A DNA stretch of 59,529 nt from Sphingobium sp. 66-54 (GCA_001899715.1 MKWI01000033.1:1-59529); one strand, 5' to 3'. Counted from the stretch's first letter, positions 15,474 to 24,684 are shown. A program made the numbers and translations. Notes: a model not told the origin generated them from the letters alone.

Positions 15474-18400
15474 TCATGATTGCGGCAAAGGCGGGTGCTG
15501 CCCGTCCGGCAGATGCTGCGGCTCTTCGAGATTTTCCGCATCCGGCCACTCCCTGCGCCCATAGCGAGCATAGAGGGTCGGCAGGACGAACAGCGTCAGC
15601 AGCGTGGCGGAGATCAGGCCGCCGATCACGACTGTCGCCAGCGGCTTCTGCACCTCCGCCCCCGCGCCGGTGCCAAGCGCCATAGGAACGAAGCCGAGGC
15701 TTGCCACCAGCGCGGTCATCACCACCGGGCGAAGTCGCTGAATTGCCCCGGTGCGGGCGGCTTCTGCGCGCTCCATGCCCTTGCGCATGAGGTCCTGGAT
15801 CGAGGACACCATGACGAGGCCGTTGAGCACCGCGATGCCAGATAGCGCGATGAACCCGACTGCCGCCGAAATGGAAAAATCCATTCCCCGCAGGAACAGG
15901 GCCAGCACACCGCCGACCAGCGCCAGCGGAACGCCGGTGAACACGATGGCCGCGTCCCGCATCGACCCCAAAGCGCCGTAGAGCAGCAGCAGGATCAGCG
16001 CGAAACAGGCCGGGATCACCAGTTGCAGCCGTTCCCGCGCGGAGGCGAGATTTTCGAACTGGCCACCCCATTCGAGATAGCTGCCCGCAGGCAGGCGAAC
16101 ATCGCGGGCGATGGCCGCCTGAGCATCCTCCACGACGCTCGCAATGTCACGGCCACGCACATTGGCCTGCACCACGACGCGGCGCTTGCCGTTCTCACGG
16201 CTGATCTGGTTGGGGCCGTCGATGATGCGAATATCCGCGACGCTGGCGAGCGGCACGAACCGACCACCCGGAACAGGCACCTGCACCTGTTCCAGCGTAG
16301 CGAGATCGGCGCGCTGGGCTTCGGACAGGCGGATCACCACCGGGAAGCGGCGGTCGCCCTCGAAGATCATGCCGGCTTCCCGCCCGCCGATGGTCGCCGA
16401 GACCGTATCCTGCACGTCCTGCGCGGTGACGCCGAGCCGTGACATGGCATCCCGGTTCACCCGAATGTCGAGCATGGGGAGGCCACTTGTCTGTTCGACC
16501 TTCACGTCCGCCGCGCCCTGCGTGCGGCGCAAAACGCCTGCGATCTTCTCCGCCGTGGCATTCATGGCGTTGAAGTCGTCGCCGAAGACCTTCACCGCGA
16601 CGTCACCGCGCACGCCTGCGATCAGTTCATTGAAACGCATCTGGATCGGCTGCGTGATTTCGTAGGCGTTGCCGGGAAACTGGTTCAGCTTTCCTTCCAG
16701 GCGTTCGACCAGTTCGGCTTTGGTCAGGCTGGGATCGGGCCATTCGTCCTGCGGTTTCAGGATAACGAACATGTCGGTGGCGTTGGGCGGCATCGGATCA
16801 GACGCGAGTTCAGCCGTGCCGGTCTTGGAGAATACGAACTTCACCTCCGGCTGCCTGGCCACCATCCGCTCGATCGGTATCTGCATCGCCTGGCTCTGCT
16901 GGACCGATGTGGCGGGGATGCGCAGCGCCTGAATGAGCAGGTCGCCTTCATCGAGTTGCGGCAGGAACACCTGTCCCAGTGACATGAACGCCACGATGGC
17001 GATGACGAAACCGCCAATGCCCGCGCCCATCGTCAGGGTCGGGCGCTGCATCGCCTTGTCCAGCCCCGGCTCATAGCGGGCCTTGAGCCAGCCCATGATG
17101 CGGCCCTCCTTCTCCTCGATCCGGTTGGAGAGCCAGATCGCGATGGCAGCGGGAACGGCGGTCAGCGACAGGATGAAGGCGAAGGCGAGCGCAATGATGA
17201 CGGTCAGCGCCATCGGCACGAAGGTCTTGCCCTCCACCCCGGTCAGGGTGAGCAGCGGGATATAGACGAGGATGATGATCGCCTGCCCATAGACCGAAGG
17301 CCGGATCATCTCGCGCGCGGCCGTCGCCACGGTGGCGAGCCGTTCTTCCAGTGTCAGACGCCGGCCCTGATAGTGCTGTTCATCGGCCATGCGCCGCAGC
17401 GCATTCTCGACGATGATGACCGCGCCATCGACGATCAGGCCGAAGTCGAGCGCGCCCAAACTCATCAAATTGGCCGACATGCCAAGGCGCAACATGCCGA
17501 AGCTGGTCAGCAGCATCGTCACCGGAATGACCATCGCCGCGATCAGCGCCGCGCGAAAATTGCCGAGCAGCGCAAACAGCACGACGATGACCAGCAGTGC
17601 GCCCTCGCTCAGATTCTTGGCCACCGTCTTGATGGTCGAGTTGACCAGCGCAGTCCGGTCCAGCACCGGCTCCACGATGACATCGGGCGGCAGGGAGGCG
17701 TTGATCTCCTCCAAACGGTCCGCCACCGCCGTTGCGACGGTGCGGCTGTTCTCGCCAATACGCATGATCGCAGTGCCGACCACGACTTCGGTGCCGTTCT
17801 CGGACGCCGATCCCATGCGGATCGCTTGCCCGGTCTTGACCGTGGCGACCTGCACCAGCGTGATCGGCACGCCCTCCCGCGTTGCGACCACGATGCGCGA
17901 GAGTTCGTCGGCATTGCGCACAAGGGCATCCGACCGCACAGCCAGCCCCTCGCCATTGCGATTGACGAAGCCGCCGCCGACGCTCGTGTTGTTCTTCTCC
18001 AACGCGGTGGCGAGATCGGTCAGCGACAGTCCCAAAGCGGAGAGACGCTGCACATCGGGAACCACCTGAAACTGCTTCACATAGCCGCCGATGGAATCGA
18101 CCCCGGCCAGCCCCTTGGTGTTCTTGAGCAGCGGCGTGACGATCCAGTCCTGCGTTGTGCGCAGATAGGTCGCCTTGTCGGTATCGTTGGTCAGCCGCTC
18201 GCCTTCGGGCGTGATATAGCTGCCATCGGGCTGCATCCCCGGCTCACCGGGCAGGTGCTTGTCGTCCTTGCGGTGGTCAAGCCGAACCGTCCACATATAG
18301 ACTTCGCCCAGACCCGTGGCGATCGGTCCCATTTCCGGGTTCACGCCGGAGGGCAGGTTTTCCGCGACACCGTTCAGCCGTTCGCTCACCTGCTGGCGTG

Positions 18401-18716
18401 CGAAATAGATGTCGGTCGATTCATCGAATACGGCCGTGATCTGGGCAAAGCCATTGCGGCTTAAGGAACGGGTATTCTCCAGCCCCGGAATCCCCGCCAG
18501 CGCGGTTTCGATCGGGAAGGAGACCTGCTTTTCGACCAGTTCAGGCGAGAGCGCGGAGGCGCGGACGTTGATCTGCACCTGATTGTTGGTGATGTCCGGC
18601 ACCGCGTCGATCGGCAAGCGATAAAGGGCTGTGACACCGATGACGGCGGCGATAGCGGTCAGCAGCAGGACGAACCAGCGCTTTTGGACCGCCCAGTTGA
18701 CGATGGGGGCGATCAT
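15474..18716 (-). CDS. czcA: CzcA-type heavy-metal RND efflux pump
   Basis: The 1080-residue inner-membrane proton antiporter has the RND layout: TM1, a large periplasmic loop, TM2-6, a second loop and TM8-12. DFGLIVDGAVIIVENALRRM in TM4 is the proton-relay signature of the HME1 group that exports Zn, Co and Cd, rather than the Cu/Ag group. It works with the fusion protein and outer-membrane channel encoded immediately upstream on the same strand, to move metal across both membranes. The gap to czcB is 3 bp. Confidence 0.93.
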   Translation of the reverse strand: MIAPIVNWAVQKRWFVLLLTAIAAVIGVTALYRLPIDAVPDITNNQVQINVRASALSPELVEKQVSFPIETALAGIPGLENTRSLSRNGFAQITAVFDESTDIYFARQQVSERLNGVAENLPSGVNPEMGPIATGLGEVYMWTVRLDHRKDDKHLPGEPGMQPDGSYITPEGERLTNDTDKATYLRTTQDWIVTPLLKNTKGLAGVDSIGGYVKQFQVVPDVQRLSALGLSLTDLATALEKNNTSVGGGFVNRNGEGLAVRSDALVRNADELSRIVVATREGVPITLVQVATVKTGQAIRMGSASENGTEVVVGTAIMRIGENSRTVATAVADRLEEINASLPPDVIVEPVLDRTALVNSTIKTVAKNLSEGALLVIVVLFALLGNFRAALIAAMVIPVTMLLTSFGMLRLGMSANLMSLGALDFGLIVDGAVIIVENALRRMADEQHYQGRRLTLEERLATVATAAREMIRPSVYGQAIIILVYIPLLTLTGVEGKTFVPMALTVIIALAFAFILSLTAVPAAIAIWLSNRIEEKEGRIMGWLKARYEPGLDKAMQRPTLTMGAGIGGFVIAIVAFMSLGQVFLPQLDEGDLLIQALRIPATSVQQSQAMQIPIERMVARQPEVKFVFSKTGTAELASDPMPPNATDMFVILKPQDEWPDPSLTKAELVERLEGKLNQFPGNAYEITQPIQMRFNELIAGVRGDVAVKVFGDDFNAMNATAEKIAGVLRRTQGAADVKVEQTSGLPMLDIRVNRDAMSRLGVTAQDVQDTVSATIGGREAGMIFEGDRRFPVVIRLSEAQRADLATLEQVQVPVPGGRFVPLASVADIRIIDGPNQISRENGKRRVVVQANVRGRDIASVVEDAQAAIARDVRLPAGSYLEWGGQFENLASARERLQLVIPACFALILLLLYGALGSMRDAAIVFTGVPLALVGGVLALFLRGMDFSISAAVGFIALSGIAVLNGLVMVSSIQDLMRKGMERAEAARTGAIQRLRPVVMTALVASLGFVPMALGTGAGAEVQKPLATVVIGGLISATLLTLFVLPTLYARYGRREWPDAENLEEPQHLPDGQHPPLPQS

Positions 18717-18719
18717 GGC

Positions 18720-19880
18720 TCAGTCCTCATGCGCCGCTTCGCCCTTGCCGAGTTCGGCCTTGAGCGTGAAGCTGTTGGTGGTGGCGATCTGCTCGCTGCC
18801 CTTGAGGCCAGAGCGCACGATCACATTGCTGCCCGACGTGTCGCCGACCGTGACCGGCACGACCTGGAATCCCTCTCGGGTTCGCACGAACACGACCGTC
18901 TTGCCTTCAACGGTCTGGATCGCGGTCGATGGCACGCTCACGACATTGGCGCCGCCGCCACCCGCAAGCTGGACCGAGGCCGTAACGGACTCACCCACGC
19001 GCCATTGACCCGCACGATTGTCGAGCGTGGCGATGACCGGCACCAATCGCGTCTGTGCATCGAGCGCAGGAGAAACGAAGCTGATCCGGGCCTGCGCCTG
19101 CCGGCCCGACGCCGTCACCAGGACACTGTTGCCCGGCTTCACCCGGCCCGCATCGGCGGGCTGGAGATTAAGGGAGAGCGAGACGCTGGAAAGATTGGCG
19201 ATGCGATAGAGTTCGGCATCGGCTGCTACGGTCTGCCCCAGCACAACGCTGCGGGCGATGACCTGCCCCGAAAGGGGCGCGGTGATGCCGAGCCGGTTGA
19301 GGCCGCCACCACCGCCACCGGCAGCGGATACTTGCCCTTGCGCCTGCTGATAGGCGATCCGGGCTTCGGTCGCCGCCGTGCGCGCGGCGATCACATCCTG
19401 TTCGGGCGAGACGCGTTGCGCGAACAGGCGTTCCTCCCGCGCAAGATTGGAATTGGCAAGGGCCAGACGCGCGCGTGATGCCTCGACTTCGCCCTTGAGC
19501 TGCGCCGCCTCGCGGCTTTCGATTATCGCGAGCGTCTGGCCCCGGTTCACCGTTTCCCCAAGATTGCGGGTGAGCGAGACGACGCGGCCGCCGATTGCGG
19601 CCGACACCACCTGCGTTCCTTGCGGATCGCCCTCAATCGTAGCGGGTAAGTCGAGCGTGCCGCCGCCGCCAACAGTGGGGCGGGCGATCTGGATACCGGC
19701 TGACGCGATTTGCTCCGCGGTCAGGACGATTTTGCCTTCATCGGCATGGTTGGCTGTGCCCTCGGCATGTTTGCCAGCGGGTGCCGCCTCATTGCTTGCC
19801 TCATTCCCGCTGCCGCACGCGGCCAGCAGCAAGGCAAGGGTTAGCGGCGTCAGTGCCGCGATTTTCTTCGTCAATGTCAT
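18720..19880 (-). CDS. czcB: CzcB-type periplasmic adaptor (membrane fusion protein)
   Basis: The 386-residue protein starts with a lipoprotein signal (LALLLAACGSG), followed by a biotinyl-lipoyl segment (VVSAAIGGRVVSLTRNLGETVNRGQTLA), an alpha-helical hairpin (about residues 130-180) and beta-barrel and membrane-proximal domains. It would bridge CzcA and CzcC. The N-terminal HAEGTANHADEG is a modest His-containing metal-binding region. Only 3 bp separate it from each neighbour (czcC, czcA), so all three are co-translated. Confidence 0.9.
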   Translation of the reverse strand: MTLTKKIAALTPLTLALLLAACGSGNEASNEAAPAGKHAEGTANHADEGKIVLTAEQIASAGIQIARPTVGGGGTLDLPATIEGDPQGTQVVSAAIGGRVVSLTRNLGETVNRGQTLAIIESREAAQLKGEVEASRARLALANSNLAREERLFAQRVSPEQDVIAARTAATEARIAYQQAQGQVSAAGGGGGGLNRLGITAPLSGQVIARSVVLGQTVAADAELYRIANLSSVSLSLNLQPADAGRVKPGNSVLVTASGRQAQARISFVSPALDAQTRLVPVIATLDNRAGQWRVGESVTASVQLAGGGGANVVSVPSTAIQTVEGKTVVFVRTREGFQVVPVTVGDTSGSNVIVRSGLKGSEQIATTNSFTLKAELGKGEAAHED

Positions 19881-19883
19881 GAA

Positions 19884-21155
19884 TCAATTCCCCTGTTCGG
19901 GTGCAGGAGCGGTCAGGCGCTCCAACTGCGCTCGGGCGTTCTGGTAGGCAGCAAGCGCGTCGATCGCGGTAAGGCGCGTCTCGGCGAGCGTGCGTTCGGC
20001 ATCGAGCAGATCGAGCTGGCCGAACTTGCCCTCACGATAACCGATGCGGGCGATACGGGCGGCTTCTTGCGCGGCGGCAAGCGCTGGCCCGTTCGCTGCG
20101 CGCGCGGTGGTCGCGGCATTGGCGGCATTGGCTTCGGCCTCGGCGATGGCCTGCTCTACATCGAGCGCGGTCATACGGCGTTGCGCGTCGGCGCGGCGTT
20201 GCTCGGCGGTGGCCTGCTCAACGGCGGCCTTGCCTGAGTTGAAGAACGGGATCGGCACCGAGATGCTGAAAACGGCAGCCGTGTCGTTGGTCGCTTCCAG
20301 GCGGCGGATGCCTGGCCCCACCGTCAAATCGGGCACGCGCTGCGAACGCGCGAGACGAACACCGGCATCGGCCACGGCCAGATCGGCATCGGCAGCGGCC
20401 AGCGCCATTGTGCCAGCAGCATTACGCGGTTGTGCTGGACCATAGCCAGCGGCCGGAAGCCGATCGAGCGCGGTTTCATCAAGCGGACCGGCAAGGGGCT
20501 GCCCAATCCGCCGGGCAAGATTGCTCAGCGCGATCTCCGCCAGTCGCTGCGCCCGTTCGACGCCAGCTTCAGCGTTGACGCGCGCCACATCGGCGCGTTG
20601 TTCTTCAAGCGGGGAAGCACGCCCCGCCTGAACCCGGACTCTGGCGGCATTGGCAGCATCGCGCGTGATGCGAAGCTGATCCTGAGCGGTGGCAAGGCGA
20701 CGCTGCGCCGCAACAGCTTCCACATAAAACTGCGTTACTTGCAGCCGAATGTCCGCCTGCGTGATCGCGGCCATCAGCAGGGCGCGGTTGCTTTGGGCAT
20801 CTGCCACCGCGATCCGGGCCGAGCGTTTCCCGCCTAGCTCGATGGGGATGTTGAGGCCGACAGTCGTTTCCGCCTGATCGAACCCATTATACGGGCCGGT
20901 GCCGGCGACATTCTCAACCTGTGTCTCAAGGCTGGGGTTGGGGCGCAGTCCCGCGACGGTGCGCGATGCCCGTGCGGCATCAATGCCCGCTTGTGCGGCA
21001 TCGGCTGCGGGCGCAGCGCCGCCCGCCAGTTCAACGGCCCGGTCGAGTGTGAGAACCGGCCCCGCCGGTTGCGGCGCTGCCGCGATAGTGTCCTGCGCCT
21101 GCGCGGTGGCGACGCAAGACGTGGCGGCCAGCAAGGCCGCAATGATCCTGTGCAT
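19884..21155 (-). CDS. czcC: CzcC-type outer-membrane factor (TolC family)
   Basis: The 423-residue protein has a signal peptide (IIAALLAATSCVATAQA), then the repeated helical domains of the OEP family (AVELAGGAAPAADAAQAGIDAARA and later EEQRADVARVNAEAGVERAQRL). It forms the exit duct of the efflux system. The ATG at 21155 was chosen because the signal peptide starts there; the extension to 21224 is not signal-like. Confidence 0.9.
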   Translation of the reverse strand: MHRIIAALLAATSCVATAQAQDTIAAAPQPAGPVLTLDRAVELAGGAAPAADAAQAGIDAARASRTVAGLRPNPSLETQVENVAGTGPYNGFDQAETTVGLNIPIELGGKRSARIAVADAQSNRALLMAAITQADIRLQVTQFYVEAVAAQRRLATAQDQLRITRDAANAARVRVQAGRASPLEEQRADVARVNAEAGVERAQRLAEIALSNLARRIGQPLAGPLDETALDRLPAAGYGPAQPRNAAGTMALAAADADLAVADAGVRLARSQRVPDLTVGPGIRRLEATNDTAAVFSISVPIPFFNSGKAAVEQATAEQRRADAQRRMTALDVEQAIAEAEANAANAATTARAANGPALAAAQEAARIARIGYREGKFGQLDLLDAERTLAETRLTAIDALAAYQNARAQLERLTAPAPEQGN

Positions 21156-21224
21156 GATATAATCCTGATTGAAATGCGTTGGGTCAGCCGCGTGCGGAGC
21201 AAGCGGCAGGCCGGAAAGCATCAA

Positions 21225-21590
21225 TCAGGCGATGGGAGGGCGCAGGTCTGGACCGGACAACCAGCGACCAAGCGCGGCTTCGGTAGGGATGAAAGGTGGC
21301 AAGGTCAGTGGTCCACGCAGGGTCGATGCGCCATCCCTGGCAGGGATGAAGGCAGCCGCGCCGTGGCAATTGCCATGATGGTGCGGCGTGGCTTTATCGG
21401 CATCCCCCGGCGTTTGATCGGCATCGCCTTCGCTATGCACATAGCCAGAACATTCAATGCTCGTCGCGCCCGGAAACTCGCTGGCGTGCAGGGTCGCCGC
21501 CGTGGTCAGCGACGCGATCAGCATGAACAGGACAAGAATACCGTGACGAAACATTATGTTCGCCATAGCGGATCGGCCGCGCTTTGTCAT
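21225..21590 (-). CDS. Small exported His-rich protein of the metal operon
   Basis: The 121-residue product has an N-terminal signal or anchor (FRHGILVLFMLIASLTTAATLHA), a mature part with one Cys near GATSIECSGYVHS, a His cluster (HHHGNCHG) and a C-terminus GRWLSGPDLRPPIA. It may bind or pass periplasmic metal to CzcCB (inference). Its ATG at 21590 overlaps the TGA of the CDF gene by 4 bp (ATGA), so it is translationally coupled. I recognise it as a common companion of czc operons but cannot name a family. Confidence 0.65.
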   Translation of the reverse strand: MTKRGRSAMANIMFRHGILVLFMLIASLTTAATLHASEFPGATSIECSGYVHSEGDADQTPGDADKATPHHHGNCHGAAAFIPARDGASTLRGPLTLPPFIPTEAALGRWLSGPDLRPPIA

Positions 21591-22237
21591 GGCAAAGTCC
21601 CGGACGGGATTAAATGCGTCTGCCGCCAAGCGGGAATGGCCTCCGCCAACACTTTCCAGGCGGAGCGCAGGAAGACGAGCGCAATAACGCCGCCAACCAC
21701 AATATCTGGCCAAACGGAGCCGGTTACGGCGACCAGGCCAGCGGCCATCAGCACGCCGATATTGGACGCGACATCATTGCGCGAACATTCGAATGTGCTC
21801 GACATATTCACATTGGTCCTGCGGAAGCGCCAAAGCAGCGACAGGCAAATGAGGTTGGCGACCAACGCCATGCTCCCGAAAGCAAGCATCAGCGTCGAGG
21901 ATGGTGGCACACCGTTCACGATCTTGTCGGCGATCTCGGCGATGATCGCGAGGCCGAAGACAAGAATGATGCCACCCTTGACCATCGCCGCACCGGCTTC
22001 CCAACGTGCGCCGCGATGGAGCGCATAGAGGCTCAGTGCATAGACGAAGGCATCGCCAAGCATATCGACCGAGTCCGCCATGAGCGCCGAAGAACGCGCG
22101 ACGAACCCGCCACCGAACTCGGCCACGAACATCGCCAGATTGATGAGCATCACCACAATCAGGACGCGGCGCTGGTCCTTCTTGGCCGCCAGTTCGGCCA
22201 GCGTATCGCTTTTCTTTGAGCAGCAGTCGTGCGCCAT
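21587..22237 (-). CDS. CDF-family divalent metal transporter, short form
   Basis: The 216-residue product has six predicted membrane helices and the CDF metal site pattern, SALMADSVDMLGDAFVYALS in TM2 and ECSRNDVASNIGVLMAAGLV in TM5. It begins with a Cys pair (AHDCCSKKSD). The usual cytoplasmic C-terminal dimerisation domain is missing; the protein ends shortly after TM6. It is the first gene of the metal operon and is preceded by a MerR-type promoter at 22273-22303. Confidence 0.88.
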   Translation of the reverse strand: MAHDCCSKKSDTLAELAAKKDQRRVLIVVMLINLAMFVAEFGGGFVARSSALMADSVDMLGDAFVYALSLYALHRGARWEAGAAMVKGGIILVFGLAIIAEIADKIVNGVPPSSTLMLAFGSMALVANLICLSLLWRFRRTNVNMSSTFECSRNDVASNIGVLMAAGLVAVTGSVWPDIVVGGVIALVFLRSAWKVLAEAIPAWRQTHLIPSGTLP

Positions 22238-22272
22238 GATCGTGAATCCGAGTCGGTTCGATATGGCATGGA

Positions 22273-22303
22273 CCTATGCACCCTGAAGCCACTATAGGGT
22301 CAA
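22273..22303 (-). promoter_or_regulatory. MerR-type operator-promoter of the metal operon
   Basis: On the minus strand, TTGACC (22303-22298) is followed by a 19-bp spacer and CATAGG (22278-22273). The spacer region contains the dyad ACCCT-N11-AGGGT (22280-22300). The overlong 19-bp spacing and the dyad between -35 and -10 are the hallmarks of MerR-controlled metal promoters (CadR/ZntR/PbrR type). Confidence 0.75.
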
Positions 22304-22305
22304 GC

Positions 22306-22695
22306 ATGAAGATCGGCGATCTTTCCCGCCTGACTGGCACCCGCGTCGAAACCATCCGCTTCTATGAGAAGGAGGGGCTGATTCCCGCACCTAGCCGAAC
22401 CGGCGGCAATTACCGGGTCTATGACCAGGCCCACCTTAATCGCCTGTCCTTCATCCGCCGATCCCGTGATCTGGGATTTACGCTCGACCAGGTGCGAGCA
22501 TTGCTCGATCTCTCCGATGATCGTTTGCGTTCCTGCGGTGCCGTGGACGAACTCGCCCGAGAGCAACTTCGTTCAGTTGAGCGGAAGATCGAAGATTTGC
22601 AGGCGCTGCAACGGGAGCTGGCCAGCCTGCTCAATCAATGCAGTCAAGGAACTATCGCCGAGTGCAGAATCATTGAGGCTTTGGCGCCGGGATGA
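22306..22695 (+). CDS. MerR-family metal sensor (CadR/PbrR-like)
   Basis: The 129-residue product has the N-terminal MerR HTH (MKIGDLSRLTGTRVETIRFY, EKEGLI), a long coiled coil and metal-binding cysteines in RSCGAVDELAREQL and CSQGTIAECRIIEAL. This Cys arrangement fits CadR/PbrR/ZntR sensors for Cd, Pb or Zn, rather than MerR or CueR. The ATG at 22306 sits immediately after the operator, so the protein probably represses itself while activating the divergent efflux operon on metal binding. Confidence 0.88.
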   Translation: MKIGDLSRLTGTRVETIRFYEKEGLIPAPSRTGGNYRVYDQAHLNRLSFIRRSRDLGFTLDQVRALLDLSDDRLRSCGAVDELAREQLRSVERKIEDLQALQRELASLLNQCSQGTIAECRIIEALAPG

Positions 22696-22797
22696 AATGG
22701 CGATCAACTCTGTGAAGTGTGCGTACCGACCAAGCAATTTCGGTTGCTATGGGAAGGCCGGCTACTGTGACTTCGATGGCGTGATGTTCGCGCTCAT

Positions 22798-23790
22798 TCA
22801 CAGCACTGCGCCTGCGGCATTATTGACGAATATGTCGCCGTCTCGAATGTAGCGGGCGAGCATAGCGTCGCTCTTGTGGCCGGTCTGCTGACGGATTTTC
22901 CAAGACGACGCCCCGGCCATTGCGGCACTGGTGGCAAGTCCGGCGCGCAGGGAATGGCCGGAAAAGGTTGCAGGATCGAAGCCCGCAGCCTCCACCCGTT
23001 TTTTCATGATCGTCGCTACTGCATCCCCGGACAGGCGATCGGGGGAGATATGCCCGTGCCGGTCGATGCTGCGGAAGATCGGTCCTTGCTCGATCCCAGC
23101 ATGAGCGAGCCAGCCAGTGAGGTAATGCACCGGGCACCACCGGGTGCGTCCGTGGGGGATGGCGATCTTACGGCCCTGGCCGTCCTGGTCGGTTTTCGAG
23201 TGGCGCAGGTGTAGCACGATCCCTTGCCGGACATGCGCGACATCATCGCAGTCCAGCCCGACAAGTTCCGAGCGGCGGAAGGCAGCGGCGAAGCCGATGA
23301 GCAACAGGGCCTTGTCCCGTATGTCGATAGGCCGGCCGCCCATCCGCTCCAATACCAGGAACAGGTCATCGCGTTGCAGAGCTTGAGCCTCGCGCTGCGC
23401 GACACCCTTGATCCGACGTATCCCGCGCATCGACGCCTTCACGATTTCCGCCCGGCAAGGATCGTCATGGCCGGATGCCCGATGCGCCTTGGCGATAGCG
23501 GCAAGCCTTCGTTGGATCGTCGCGACGGCATGTGTGTCGACAATCTCGGCGAGGTAGCCCGCGACCGCTTCGGGCGAACAGGGGATGTCCCCGCCGGACG
23601 CCCGGAAATGGGCCAGATCGGATGCGTAGGCGCGTTTGCTGTTGGCGGATAGGGAATGGGATAAGAGGTGACGGATCGGCTCTGAAAGCAACCCTATGAG
23701 CTGGATTTTCTGCCCCGTCTGATCGCCCGATTTGCAATTAATTGCACAAATCGGATCACTCGTTTCTTGTACAATTTTTGTATTTTGCAT
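22798..23790 (-). CDS. Tyrosine recombinase
   Basis: The 330-residue product has an N-terminal SAM-like domain (LSANSKRAYASDLAHFRASG) and a catalytic domain with Arg in AAFRRSELVGL, HSLRAG (H-x-x-R), the second His in QQTGHKSDAM and nucleophile Tyr in MLARYIRDG. All catalytic residues are present. It belongs to the phage/plasmid-type integrases rather than XerC/D. Copy B of the island palindrome lies in its first codons (23733-23746), so the true start may be later, or the site may autoregulate it. It follows the MerR gene in convergent orientation. Confidence 0.9.
   Translation of the reverse strand: MQNTKIVQETSDPICAINCKSGDQTGQKIQLIGLLSEPIRHLLSHSLSANSKRAYASDLAHFRASGGDIPCSPEAVAGYLAEIVDTHAVATIQRRLAAIAKAHRASGHDDPCRAEIVKASMRGIRRIKGVAQREAQALQRDDLFLVLERMGGRPIDIRDKALLLIGFAAAFRRSELVGLDCDDVAHVRQGIVLHLRHSKTDQDGQGRKIAIPHGRTRWCPVHYLTGWLAHAGIEQGPIFRSIDRHGHISPDRLSGDAVATIMKKRVEAAGFDPATFSGHSLRAGLATSAAMAGASSWKIRQQTGHKSDAMLARYIRDGDIFVNNAAGAVL
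23733..23746. repeat. Island palindrome copy B
   Basis: TGCAATTAATTGCA, inside the 5' part of the tyrosine recombinase ORF. It shares 17 bases, TTGCAATTAATTGCACA, with copy C at 26267. Confidence 0.6.
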
Positions 23791-23868
23791 TTCGCAATTC
23801 TCCCTGTGATTTCAGAAGGATGGTGGAATATCGCTGTGCAGAAAAAGGGGGTTCTGAAAGTCACGACT

Positions 23869-23982
23869 TCAGCCCAATTTGCCCATGTGGGAGGCGGTGG
23901 ATCGGTTCAGCTGACCGCAGTGTGCCACCCACCACACATGGTCGTTCTCGTGGTCTTGGTTTGGACAATTAAATGTTTTCAT
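23869..23982 (-). CDS. Possible 37-residue Cys/His/Trp-rich peptide
   Basis: An ATG at 23982 with GAGGA about 10 bp upstream opens a short frame that starts MKTFNCPNQDHENDHVWWVA and continues HCGQLNRS to a stop at 23869. Two Cys and several His residues could bind a metal. The frame lies between the tyrosine recombinase and DUF488 genes, flanked by two diverged direct repeats (23844-23877, 24034-24068). It may be chance; nothing outside composition and the SD supports it. Confidence 0.3.
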   Translation of the reverse strand: MKTFNCPNQDHENDHVWWVAHCGQLNRSTASHMGKLG

Positions 23983-24062
23983 GATCGGAAAATCCTCACG
24001 CGATTTCAAAATGATGGGCGAAGTTCTCTGGCCCCAAAACGGGGGTTTAAGGATCACCGCTT

Positions 24063-24608
24063 TCAGCCCAGCTTCCGCTCCTGTCGGGCATAGGCGTCAG
24101 CCAGTCGCTGACTGCGATCCGACAACAGATCGCCGGACAGCTTGTGCAGGGCGAGCAGACGTTCCTCGGCAGCGTCGTGGCATTCCAGCGTGCCGTTGTG
24201 GCGAATGTGTGCGACCCGGACATCGGGCAGGCTGTGCAGGTGACGGGAGATCAGCAGGAAGCGGTGGCAGTGCAGCGGGTCGCGCTCCGAACACAATAGG
24301 GCAGGTGTGCATCGGGCAGCGATCCCCAGAACCCTCTCGATCCCTGTGGCGAAGGCGGAGGTTCGATGCCGCGCTGCATAGTCGGTGGGGCCGCTCGTGG
24401 GTATCCCGCCCAGATCGTCGCCCAGGTGGACGTAGGCGATGCCAACCCGGTTCAGCCGGACCCGCAGTTGCGGCTTGTTGAAGTGCTGCCAGCGCGAACG
24501 GGGCGACGACCGCACGTCGATCACGCAACCGACATCGAATTGGTCGAGTGCGTAGTGGAACTCATCCCAGCCGATATTGGAATGGCCCAAGCTAAGAACA
24601 TTAATCAT
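24063..24608 (-). CDS. DUF488-family protein
   Basis: The 181-residue product opens with LSLGHSNIGWDEFHYALDQF and DVRSSPRSRWQHFNKPQL, then has LLCSERDPLHCHRFLLI, the conserved Cys/His pattern of DUF488. The family has no established biochemical activity but is frequent near DNA-modifying and mobile-element genes. Upstream is an AT-rich stretch with AGTATTT-tc-AAATACT (24661-24676) that could be its operator. Residues and length match full-length family members. Confidence 0.82.
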   Translation of the reverse strand: MINVLSLGHSNIGWDEFHYALDQFDVGCVIDVRSSPRSRWQHFNKPQLRVRLNRVGIAYVHLGDDLGGIPTSGPTDYAARHRTSAFATGIERVLGIAARCTPALLCSERDPLHCHRFLLISRHLHSLPDVRVAHIRHNGTLECHDAAEERLLALHKLSGDLLSDRSQRLADAYARQERKLG

Positions 24609-24660
24609 CTTTATCCTTTCAGAACAAAGATGACCCTATGTTCAAAATCTCAATAAAAAC

Positions 24661-24684
24661 AGTATTTTCAAATACTTAAATACT
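24661..24684. promoter_or_regulatory. AT-rich inverted repeat upstream of DUF488 gene
   Basis: AGTATTT and AAATACT (7-bp arms, 2-bp spacer, 24661-24676) are followed by a further TAAATACT (24677-24684). It lies about 53 bp upstream of the DUF488 start, in an unusually AT-rich patch. A repressor site is plausible. Confidence 0.35.
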
